Assembly (NCBI RefSeq): GCF_000380165.1 | Contig: NZ_KB904636.1 | Location: 62,001-126,000, forward strand | DNA length: 64,000 nt | Direction: 5' to 3' | From: Wenjunlia vitaminophila DSM 41686 | GTDB lineage: Bacteria > Actinomycetota > Actinomycetes > Streptomycetales > Streptomycetaceae | Shown: positions 37,295 through 45,267 of the stretch, in pieces | Layout: every line of letters begins with the position of its first letter | Numbering within the stretch: the first letter of the stretch is position 1 | Translations under genes and position numbers: made by a program | Notes under the pieces: generated by a model | Databases searched by the model: none | What the model was told of the DNA's origin: nothing | Seen by the model: only the letters and a program-made list of their open reading frames with translations

Positions 37295-38017
37295 GTGGCA
37301 GACGAAGGGGCCCGAAGGCACCCCGGCGAGGAGCCCGGCGCGGAGGGCGGAACCCGCGGGGGCGAGGGGTTCGTTCGCACCGAGACGGGCCGGGTGGAGG
37401 CGTTCAGCGACGCGGTGATCGCGATCGCCGTCACCATCCTGGCGCTGGAGATGCGTCCGCCGGAGCACGACGAGGGGCAGTTGCTGCCAGCGCTGTTGGA
37501 CCAGTGGCCGGTCTACTGCGGCTACCTGACCTCGTACGCCTACATCGCGGTGATCTGGCTCAATCACCATCAGGCCTTCACCCGCATCCGCACCGTCGAT
37601 CGGGGCCTGCACGTGGCGAACCTGACGCTGCTGCTGACCACCGCGGCCCTGGCGTTCCCCACCGCCGTCGTCTCCGAGGCGCTGCAGGAGGGCCTTTCCG
37701 GCGCCGACGTCCGTGCCGCCGTCGCCCTGTACGCCCTGGTCGCCGCGGCCATGTGCAGCAGTTGGTTGTGGATCTACGCCCACCTCGCCCGCCACCCCGA
37801 CCTGCTCACTGATCGGGCTGAGCCGCACTACGTCCGGCACGGCCAGCTCCGCTCCCTCACCGGTGTCGTGGGCTACGGGCTCGGCGGCGTCCTGGGCTGG
37901 GCGGTGCACCCCGCCGTGGCCCTGGCCGTCTTCGTGACGCTGCCGCTCTTCTACTTCGTGACCAGTGAGGGGTTCCGTGGAACGCCGTGGCGGGGACGCC
38001 ACCGGGCGGCGGAATGA
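37295..38017 (+). CDS. TMEM175-family potassium channel-like membrane protein
   Basis: The GTG at 37295 gives 240 residues; GGAGAGGGAAG lies upstream. After a charged N-terminus comes the family signature GRVEAFSDAVIAIAVTIL (FSD motif) in the first helix, followed by five more hydrophobic segments including LTSYAYIAVIWLNHHQAF. One six-helix unit is the size of bacterial TMEM175 proteins, which assemble as tetrameric potassium-permeable channels. The ORF extends upstream without coding features. Confidence 0.85.
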   Translation: MADEGARRHPGEEPGAEGGTRGGEGFVRTETGRVEAFSDAVIAIAVTILALEMRPPEHDEGQLLPALLDQWPVYCGYLTSYAYIAVIWLNHHQAFTRIRTVDRGLHVANLTLLLTTAALAFPTAVVSEALQEGLSGADVRAAVALYALVAAAMCSSWLWIYAHLARHPDLLTDRAEPHYVRHGQLRSLTGVVGYGLGGVLGWAVHPAVALAVFVTLPLFYFVTSEGFRGTPWRGRHRAAE

Positions 38018-38238
38018 CGCCACCCGTAGGAGAACGCCGCCGGCCTTCCCGCGAAAATCAGGCGCGGTGAATTGCCTGTCAGCGGCGGCCACGATGATTT
38101 AAAAACTAAATTGCTATCATTGCACGCGCCATAAAACACATGAGTTTGCGTTCTCTGAGAACGGGTTCCTGGTCGGCCTATGTGGGAACTATTCTGAACG
38201 GCCCGATATTCGGCCATGAGGCTCCCACAGAAAGTTCC

Positions 38239-38709
38239 ATGATGATGAAGCCCACAATGTTTCCGACCGTGGCTCTGGCGACCGCGCTGCTGGCGGTTGG
38301 TGGCGTGCTGACCGGCGCCGCACAGGCCTCCGCCGCGGGTTCCCAGGCACCGGCCGCCGTGGAGCGGACCACGGCCGACACCCACGTCTACCCGCGGGCC
38401 ACCCTCCACAGGAACCAGGCCTGGACCTCGGGCAACGGCCGAGCGATCCTTCGGGTCCAGTCAGACGGCAACTTCGTCCTGTACAAGGAGGGCCGGCCGG
38501 TGTGGCAGGCCCCGGGTGCCTATCCCAACGGCGACCACGCGGTCATGCAGGAGGACGGCAACTTCGTCCTCTACGATCGCCAGGGCCGGCCGCTCTGGGC
38601 CTCCGGCACCTGGCGCAAGGGCGCCTACCTCGCGATTCAGGACGACGGCAACGTCGTGGTCTACACCCGCGAGGGCAGGCCCGTCTGGGCGACGAACACC
38701 GGGGACTGA
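38239..38709 (+). CDS. Secreted B-type (bulb) mannose-binding lectin
   Basis: The start is the first of three consecutive ATGs at 38239. A Sec signal peptide ends near ASA-AG. The mature 115 residues form one B-lectin beta-prism with three QxDxNxVxY mannose-binding motifs, QSDGNFVLY, QEDGNFVLY and QDDGNVVVY, all intact. Three intact sites suggest real mannose or mannan binding. No catalytic domain is attached. The upstream 38030-38140 segment is strikingly AT-rich for this genome and probably contains the promoter. Confidence 0.9.
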   Translation: MMMKPTMFPTVALATALLAVGGVLTGAAQASAAGSQAPAAVERTTADTHVYPRATLHRNQAWTSGNGRAILRVQSDGNFVLYKEGRPVWQAPGAYPNGDHAVMQEDGNFVLYDRQGRPLWASGTWRKGAYLAIQDDGNVVVYTREGRPVWATNTGD

Positions 38710-38867
38710 CACCCGTCGACAGTTCCCTCCCGCGCCGGCCCGCTCCCCCGGGACACCCCGTGGGGCGCGGGCCGATCCGCGGGCACGCTCGTCGTTCCGC
38801 CGCCGTTGGTTCGCGCCCCCCGGGGGCGTCGGGCCCGGCGTGGCATGCGTGTGGTTGGCTACGCGGC

Positions 38868-39812
38868 ATGGAACTCACCGGAGCGGTCCTGGCGACGCGC
38901 GGCGACGACGTCGTACTCGAGGCGTACGGGGGCGTGGCCGATCCGACCACGGGGGCGCGCTGTGGACCGCGATCCCGTTTCCAGATCGCCTCCCTGAGCA
39001 AGCAGTTCGCGGCGGCGGCCGTCCTCCTGCTCGTCGAGGACGGCGTGCTGGCCCTGACGGACCGGCTCAGCGATCGACTCACCGACTGCCCCGTCGCCTG
39101 GGCGGACATCACGCTCCACCACCTGCTGACGCACACCTCGGGGCTGCCGCACTGGGACGGCATACCCGACTTCGACTTCGACACCCCTCCCCCCTTGGCG
39201 GAGACCGTCGCCCGGATCACGCGGTGCACACCGTTGACCGAGCCCGGCCACCGGTGGCACTACAGCAGCGTCGGGTACGTCCTGACAGCGCTGGTCGTCG
39301 AGCGCGCGTCCGGCAGCGGGTACCAGGACTTCCTGCGGGAACGCGTCATCCGGCCGTTGGGCCTGGTGGGCACCGGCGTCGGGGCGGCGCCCCCGGCGGA
39401 CGTCGCCCGGGGCCGCAGGGCCGGACAGACATACGACTTCCAGGACCTGACCACGATGCCCGGAACCGGTGACGTCTGGTCCACCGCACGCGACCTGGCC
39501 CGCTGGGCCCGCGCCCTGGAGCGGGGCGCCCTGTTGGCCCCGGACTCGCTGCGCGCGATGTTCACCACGCACTTCCGGCAGCACCAGCAGCGCCCCCCGC
39601 TCACGGTGACCGGCTACGGCTACGGCGTCTTCCTCGGCGACCTCGCCGGGCGGCCGGCGCGCTTCCACGACGGCCACAACATCGGCTACCGGTCCCTGCT
39701 CGTCCGGCTCCCCGAACAGGACGCCAGCATCGTCGTGCTCGCCAACGACGACGACGCCGACCCGTACGCGTCGGTGCCCGACGTCGCCCGGGCCCTGGGG
39801 CTCAAGCCGTAG
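38868..39812 (+). CDS. Beta-lactamase-fold serine hydrolase
   Basis: The ATG at 38868 gives 314 residues. The active-site SxxK motif is Ser42-Leu-Ser-Lys45, the second motif is the Tyr in WHYSSVGYVL, and the third is HDG in RFHDGHNIG. LLTHTSGLPHWDG is the usual class C/esterase loop. There is no signal peptide from this start, so it may be cytosolic, unlike most D-peptidases of this fold. It could be an esterase or peptidase. Confidence 0.85.
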   Translation: MELTGAVLATRGDDVVLEAYGGVADPTTGARCGPRSRFQIASLSKQFAAAAVLLLVEDGVLALTDRLSDRLTDCPVAWADITLHHLLTHTSGLPHWDGIPDFDFDTPPPLAETVARITRCTPLTEPGHRWHYSSVGYVLTALVVERASGSGYQDFLRERVIRPLGLVGTGVGAAPPADVARGRRAGQTYDFQDLTTMPGTGDVWSTARDLARWARALERGALLAPDSLRAMFTTHFRQHQQRPPLTVTGYGYGVFLGDLAGRPARFHDGHNIGYRSLLVRLPEQDASIVVLANDDDADPYASVPDVARALGLKP

Positions 39813-39847
39813 CCGGACCGTGCGCCACGCGTCGCTCCCGGCCGGGG

Positions 39848-41395
39848 TCAGTCGCGGCGGTACTGGGCGGGTGAGTTCTTCGTCGCCCGGTCCTCGTAGG
39901 CGCCCACCGTGCCCCGGTCCACGTGGAAGGTGGTCAGGGTGCTGACGGGTGAGACGGGATCGCGCAGGTCACCGATCACCCGCAGGTGGGTGCTCCACCG
40001 TTCGGGAGTGACCTCGTACAGGTCGTAGCCGTAGCGGTTCCCCTCGAAGTACTGCAGGTGCGGGTTGGCCGCTCCCATGCGGGGACCGTTGGCCGCGTTC
40101 CAGGCCGGTGAGTAGGCGTTCGACGAGATGGAGTGGGACGTGAACTCCGTGCCGATCACCGGTGAGGAGGTGTCGTCGAAGTCCGGCCGGATGTCGTCGA
40201 TGAAGGCCGAGTGCCAGTCGCCGGTGATGACCACCAGGTCCTCCAGCCCGGACCGGTGCGCGTGGGTCAGCACGTCCTTGCGCTCGGACAGGAAGCCGTC
40301 CCACTGGTCGGTGAACATGAAGCCGCCGCCCGGCCTGCCGCGGAGCTGGCTGAGCATGATCGAGTTGACCCAGCAGTGCCAGGCGTCCGGTGCGCGGTCG
40401 ATCCCCTGTTTCAGCCACTCCTTCTGGCGGGCGCCGAGGATCGTCCCGTCCGGGAGGTTCTGCGCGGAGCGGTACGAGCGCAGGTCGAGGACGGTCAGTT
40501 CGAGCAGGTCGCCCCAGCGGCGCACCCGGTGGATCTGCGGGTCGGGCAGGGTGGCGTCACTGCCGTCCCGGTGCGGCATGTTCTCGTACCACGCCTGGTA
40601 GGCGGCGGCCCGGCGCTGCAGGAAGGGAGCGCCGCCACCGGCGCTGCTGTAGTCGTTGACGACCTCGTGGTCGTCCCAGGTCAGGAACCAGGGGTGGGCG
40701 GCGTGGGCCTCCCGCAGCGACGGATCGCCCTTGTACAGCGCGTGGCGACGCCGGTAGTCACCGAGGCTGAAGTCCTCCGCGGTGCCGTTGCCACGGGGCC
40801 CGGTGACCGGCCCGCCCTCGTAGATGTAGTCGCCGAGGTGGACGACGAAGTCGAGGTCCTCGCGGGCGATGCCGCGGTGGGCGGCGTAGTAACCACCGTG
40901 GAACGCCTGGCAGTTGGCGGAGGCGAAGCGGACCTTCGACACCGGGCCGACCGGGGCGGTTCGCGTCCGTCCGAGCCGGCTGCGCCGTCCCAGAGCGGAG
41001 AAGGCGTACCAGTAGCGCTGACCGGCCTGCAGGCCGTCGACCGACACGTGGACGCTGTGGCCGAGGGTCGCGGAGGCGGGTGCCGTACCGCGGGCCACCA
41101 CGCGCCTGAGGTCGCGGTCCTCGGCGACGACCCACCTGACCTCGACGACCTCGGGGAGCTGTTGTTCGGCGGCCAGCGGCTCGGGGGCGAGGCGGGTCCA
41201 CAGGACGACCCCGGTCGGGGTCGGGTCGCCCGAGGCCACGCCGAGGGTGAAGGGTGCGGGGTCGTAGCTGGCGCCCAGTTCCTCGGCGGCCTCGACGGCC
41301 TGCGCCGGGGACAGGCCGCCGGCCAGCGGCCAGGCCACGCCGAGCGCCCCCGCTGTCGCTGCGGCCCTCAGCAGGTCACGACGGTTCAGTTTCAC
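39848..41395 (-). CDS. phoD: Alkaline phosphatase D, Tat-exported
   Basis: The GTG start at 41395 follows AAAGGAAAG. The 515-residue protein begins with a twin-arginine signal (NRRDLLRAAA). A fibronectin-like N-domain precedes the PhoD catalytic domain with metal-ligand segments FASANCQ, HLGDYIYEG, WDDHEVVNDY and VITGDWHS. PhoD is a calcium/iron phosphomono- and diesterase that releases phosphate outside the cell. The gene start overlaps the stop of the upstream small gene (GTGA), forming a two-gene operon. A PHO box was not identified. Confidence 0.92.
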   Translation of the reverse strand: MKLNRRDLLRAAATAGALGVAWPLAGGLSPAQAVEAAEELGASYDPAPFTLGVASGDPTPTGVVLWTRLAPEPLAAEQQLPEVVEVRWVVAEDRDLRRVVARGTAPASATLGHSVHVSVDGLQAGQRYWYAFSALGRRSRLGRTRTAPVGPVSKVRFASANCQAFHGGYYAAHRGIAREDLDFVVHLGDYIYEGGPVTGPRGNGTAEDFSLGDYRRRHALYKGDPSLREAHAAHPWFLTWDDHEVVNDYSSAGGGAPFLQRRAAAYQAWYENMPHRDGSDATLPDPQIHRVRRWGDLLELTVLDLRSYRSAQNLPDGTILGARQKEWLKQGIDRAPDAWHCWVNSIMLSQLRGRPGGGFMFTDQWDGFLSERKDVLTHAHRSGLEDLVVITGDWHSAFIDDIRPDFDDTSSPVIGTEFTSHSISSNAYSPAWNAANGPRMGAANPHLQYFEGNRYGYDLYEVTPERWSTHLRVIGDLRDPVSPVSTLTTFHVDRGTVGAYEDRATKNSPAQYRRD

Positions 41396-41970
41396 GGCTT
41401 TCCTTTGTCGGCGCTGAGGGTGAGGGAGATCGCGTCGGCGTATCCGTCGTTGGACTGCCCGGAACCGGCGCGGGTGAGGACCAGCAGGACGCGGGCGGTG
41501 CGGGCGCCGGGGGGCAGCGCCGCGGTGGCGCTCCGCTCGAACAGTCCGGTGCGCGCCAGACGTTCGCCCGCGGTCACGGGCCCGAGGACGGCGAGGGCGA
41601 CCGGGGTCCCGGTGGCGTCCCGGAACTCGACGGACAACCGGGCGCCGTCCTCCTGCGTCGCGTACCCTCCGAGCCACGCGCTCACGGTGAACCGGACGCG
41701 CCCGGCGTCCACCGGCCCGCGACCGGTGGGGCCCACGGCCGGGAGGTCCACGTCCTGGACGAGCGCGGTGCGGGGCGCGTTGCCGCCGGCGAAGAACCGC
41801 TTCCCGCGCGGGGCCGGTCCGGGATCGGAGACGGACGGGTATCCCTGGCCGACGTCGTATCCGATGAGGGCGGGTGCCCCCTCCGCGATCCGCCACCCCG
41901 TGACCGAGTGGACCGGTTCCGCGGTCCCTCCCGGCCCGGCCTCGGCGTCGCCGTTGACAACAAGATTCAT
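41392..41970 (-). CDS. Carbohydrate-binding-like beta-sandwich protein
   Basis: The 192-residue protein starts at ATG 41970 (GGAGGCG upstream). It begins MNLVVNGDAEAG, the NGDAE/NGGFE-type opening of CBM-like jelly-roll domains, and continues with strands such as VRFTVSAWLGG and ARVLLVLTRA. There is no signal peptide, odd for a domain normally found outside the cell, so export might depend on partnership with Tat-exported PhoD or an unannotated start. It overlaps phoD by 4 nt. Confidence 0.7.
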   Translation of the reverse strand: MNLVVNGDAEAGPGGTAEPVHSVTGWRIAEGAPALIGYDVGQGYPSVSDPGPAPRGKRFFAGGNAPRTALVQDVDLPAVGPTGRGPVDAGRVRFTVSAWLGGYATQEDGARLSVEFRDATGTPVALAVLGPVTAGERLARTGLFERSATAALPPGARTARVLLVLTRAGSGQSNDGYADAISLTLSADKGKP

Positions 41971-42197
41971 GCTCAAGCGCCTCCACTGATCGGGCAGTGA
42001 TGCCGACAGGAAGCTCAGCAGCTCCGAGTGAACCACGGGGGGATGGTCGAGGAACAGCCGTGGAAGGTGTCGCCCGGGGGTCGGGGTCGCCCGTGGCCCT
42101 CCGGGCACGCGCGCGTCGCCCCGCCCCCGGGGCCGGGGACGGGGCGACGTGGGTCCCACCGCGCCGAGCCGGGCTCTGACGCGGTGGGGTCAGCGGG

Positions 42198-45002
42198 TCA
42201 GGTGTGCAGCGTGAAGCCGTCGAGGGTGGCGTAGACGCCGCTGCGCTTGACGATCTGCACCGTGTGCTCCCCCCGGGGAAGTCCCTCGACGGTGAAGATG
42301 GCCTGTTGCACCTGGCGCTCGGCCGAGGTGGTGTCCACCAGCCCCTGGGAGACGCCGTCGAGGAAGACCTCGACGTCGCCCTGGTCGGAGTACTTCTCGC
42401 CGAGGACGGTGATCCCGGTCCCGTGGAAGGTGAGTGAGGCGGAGGCACCGTCGGTGGTCGTGTACTGGACGTCGTCGACCAGGTCGCCGGCACCGCGGTT
42501 CGGGGAGAAGCCCCAGCCTTCCGAGTACGCGACTCCCGAGGTGTTGTTGATCACCTCGACGCCTGACGGCTTGGCGAGGGTGACCTCGACGGCCGCCTGG
42601 TTGCGCCAGACACCCAGCGTGAACGTGCTGCCGCCCGGGAGCCTGTTGTACGCCGTCCAGAAGCTGTTGCGGTCGGTGACCTCCTGGCCGTTGATCTGGC
42701 GGATGACGTCGTTGGTCCGCAGGCCCTGGGCGTAGGCGTGCGACGTGTCGGGAACGGACTTCAGGTACAGGCCGTCGTAGTCACCGAGCGCCACCGCCGA
42801 CTTGATCTCGTCTGAGTAGATCTGGGTCGCCCGCGCGCCGAGCAGGGGCTCCGGAAGTGCCTTGTACGGGTCGGGCGGAACGACTCGCCACTGGAGCGGC
42901 GGTGGCGTGGGGGCGCCCTGCCTGCCGAAGCCGGTCATGGAGATGTTCTGGAAGCCGAGCTGCAGGGCGGGGGAGTCGTCCTGCACGGTGTAGTCGAGCT
43001 TGCCGAGATCGGAGAACGGGCTCGTCCCGGTGAACAGCGGGTCGGCGACCAAGGAGTTGACGTCGAGGCCCGCGGCACGCCAGGACTCGTTGATGTCGGC
43101 GACGGGCTTGCCGTTGTTCCAGAACAGGTTGCGGTCAATGAGCGGCTTGCTCTTCGCGAGGTCCACCGAGATCAGGTCGTACGGGTCGTCGGTGACGAAG
43201 ACGTTCTTCTCGACGACGTCGCCGTTGTCGGCGTACCAGACGTGGAAGTGCCCGCCGCCGTTGACGAAGATGTTGTTCCGCACCGTCCGGTAGAAGCCCT
43301 CACGGAGTTTCACCCCGCCGTTCAGCAGCAGGTTGTCCTCGATCAGGTAGTTCGAGGAGCCGTCGTCGAGGTCGATGTCCCACTGCGAGGAGTGCCAGAT
43401 CCGGTTGTGCCGGATGACCGTGGTCTCCATGGCGTCGAGCTTGGCGTACGACTTCTTGGTGGCGTCGTCGGCGTCCAGCGGCCAGAAGCGGTCGCGGCCC
43501 CAGGCGTTGAAGGGACCGTGGTCCGAGGTCTCCTTGACGCAGTTGAAGATGTCGTTGTTCTCGATGACGTGCCCGCCCCACGTGCCGTCGTTGACGTCGA
43601 CGCAGGCCCGCGGGCCGTCGTGGATGGTGTTGCCGGAGACGGTGATCCGACGGCTCATCGATATCTGGACACCCGAGGTCTGCTTCTCGAACTGTCCGTT
43701 GTCGTGCATCCAGTTGTCACTGATGCGGATGTCGCGGGGGTAGTTCTCGGACTTCGGGCCCGGGGTGGTGTCGGTGAGGGTCCTGCGGAAGTCGTCCCAG
43801 GTGGAAGGGTCGCGCACGGCGTCGGGGTTGCCGATGACCGCGACGTCCGAGGCGCCGGAGTGGCTGAACTCGTTGTCCGAGACGACGTCGTGCCTGTTGT
43901 AGCCGTCCAGGAAGACGGCGTTGCCGCCGACCTGGTCGAAGCGCGAGTTCCGGATGTCCACGTGCTCGGTGTTCTTCAGGTACGCGGCTCCTGTCCGCGC
44001 GATGGCCCAGTCGCCGAGTTGGAGCTTCTCGTACGGGCGGGTGAAGAGCGTGCGGTGGGTCTGGGTGAAGGTGAAGCCGGAGAAGGTCAGGTGCCGCACC
44101 GGCCGCTCCGGGCTCTCGCCCTGGACCCGGATCAGTTCCTCCCGCTCGGCCGTCTCGATGCGCGAGGTGGACAGGTCCGCGCCCTCGGGGGCGTAGAGGT
44201 ACAGCTTGCCCGCGTCCTTGTCGTAGAACCACTCACCGGGCGCGTCCAGTTCCTCGAAGACGTTCTCCACCATGAGGTAGCTGCCGTGCATACCGCTGCC
44301 ACGGTTGTTGTCGCCCACCCAGTCCAGCTTGGCGGTGCCGTCCTCGTTGACACCGGTGACCCTGAAGGAGTTGCCTCCCCACATGTGCTGGTGCAGGGCT
44401 CGGACCAGGGCCGTCGTGGGGTTCTTCCACGTCGCCACGCGGGCGGGGGAGATGGCGTCCGCGGCCGTGCCGCCGAGGATCGCCTGGGAGGGGTCGTAGT
44501 TGGGGTAGCGGGCCAGGACCTGGCGCTCCCCGTCGAGGAAGAGTTCGTCGAAGGCGAGTCCGGTGCCGATGTCGGCGACCTTGACGTCTCCGGAGTGCGT
44601 GCGCCACCGGGGCTTCAGCACCCGACCGCCGCTGAGCACGACCTTCTCGCCCGGGGCGGCGGTGTAGCTGACCGGAGCGGCGGCGGTGCCGGAGTCCTGC
44701 GGTCCGAAGGTCAGGGTGCGGGGGAGGTGGTAGGTACCGCCGCGCACGACGACCTGGACGGCCACACGCTTGGTCAGGGTCAGGGCGCGGACCGCCCTCT
44801 GGGCGCGCTCGATGGTCCGGAACGGGTGGTTCACGGTGCCCTGCGCCTGGTCGTTGCCGACCGGGGACACGTACAGCCGGACGCTGGCGGACGCGTCCGC
44901 GGGAGCCGTGGGCAGCAGGACGAGACCTGCTGCCAGGGCAGCGGTGGTCAACGCCACTGACAGTCGGCGAGATGCCCGCCCTGGCTGTGTGGTTCTGTTC
45001 AA
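42198..45002 (-). CDS. Secreted GH141-like right-handed beta-helix protein with PDZ domain
   Basis: The likely start is TTG 45002 with AGGAG at proper distance, giving about 934 residues and a Sec signal peptide. The N-terminal part (LYVSPVGNDQAQGT, then RGGTYHL) and the long parallel beta-helix up to about residue 680 resemble GH141 enzymes, which include alpha-L-fucosidases. A PDZ-like domain (GLYLKSVPDTSHAYAQGL, NDVIRQINGQEV) follows, and a C-terminal jelly-roll module ends the protein. Next to a GH29 fucosidase, an exo-acting fucosidase role is likely. GH110 or another beta-helix family cannot be excluded. Confidence 0.8.
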   Translation of the reverse strand: MNRTTQPGRASRRLSVALTTAALAAGLVLLPTAPADASASVRLYVSPVGNDQAQGTVNHPFRTIERAQRAVRALTLTKRVAVQVVVRGGTYHLPRTLTFGPQDSGTAAAPVSYTAAPGEKVVLSGGRVLKPRWRTHSGDVKVADIGTGLAFDELFLDGERQVLARYPNYDPSQAILGGTAADAISPARVATWKNPTTALVRALHQHMWGGNSFRVTGVNEDGTAKLDWVGDNNRGSGMHGSYLMVENVFEELDAPGEWFYDKDAGKLYLYAPEGADLSTSRIETAEREELIRVQGESPERPVRHLTFSGFTFTQTHRTLFTRPYEKLQLGDWAIARTGAAYLKNTEHVDIRNSRFDQVGGNAVFLDGYNRHDVVSDNEFSHSGASDVAVIGNPDAVRDPSTWDDFRRTLTDTTPGPKSENYPRDIRISDNWMHDNGQFEKQTSGVQISMSRRITVSGNTIHDGPRACVDVNDGTWGGHVIENNDIFNCVKETSDHGPFNAWGRDRFWPLDADDATKKSYAKLDAMETTVIRHNRIWHSSQWDIDLDDGSSNYLIEDNLLLNGGVKLREGFYRTVRNNIFVNGGGHFHVWYADNGDVVEKNVFVTDDPYDLISVDLAKSKPLIDRNLFWNNGKPVADINESWRAAGLDVNSLVADPLFTGTSPFSDLGKLDYTVQDDSPALQLGFQNISMTGFGRQGAPTPPPLQWRVVPPDPYKALPEPLLGARATQIYSDEIKSAVALGDYDGLYLKSVPDTSHAYAQGLRTNDVIRQINGQEVTDRNSFWTAYNRLPGGSTFTLGVWRNQAAVEVTLAKPSGVEVINNTSGVAYSEGWGFSPNRGAGDLVDDVQYTTTDGASASLTFHGTGITVLGEKYSDQGDVEVFLDGVSQGLVDTTSAERQVQQAIFTVEGLPRGEHTVQIVKRSGVYATLDGFTLHT

Positions 45003-45181
45003 CTGGGTCTCCTGGAGGTGGGTCAGGCGCACGTGCGACGGGACCGCCCTGTGCCGCGGTGACGAGCCTGTGGGCGGACGCCGCCTGTTGCTCGGTCCAC
45101 CGAGTAGGCCGCCGCCCTGGAGCATTGTTCCGATGTCCGGACTGTTGCGGCGGCGCGCGGTCAGAGAAGCAGGGACGAGAA

Positions 45182-45195
45182 GGTCGGATGAATCA
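45182..45195. promoter_or_regulatory. Candidate GntR operator upstream of GH141-like gene
   Basis: The sequence GGTCGGATGAATCA shares the 10-mer TCGGATGAAT with the operator-like site at 53186-53197 of the fucose block. It lies about 180 nt upstream of the GH141-like start codon. The left half-site is degenerate (GGTC instead of CATC). Confidence 0.45.
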
Positions 45196-45267
45196 GGGTT
45201 GTGCGGGGGCCGGCGTCGGCAGCGGTGCCGACGCCGGCCTGGTGGTGCGGACGAGTGGGGGTTCTCG

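Noticed and set aside
42198-45125. A longer N-terminus for the GH141-like protein starting at 45125
   Set aside because: The extra residues lack coding character and precede the signal peptide; TTG 45002 has a good ribosome binding site directly before the basic start of the signal peptide.
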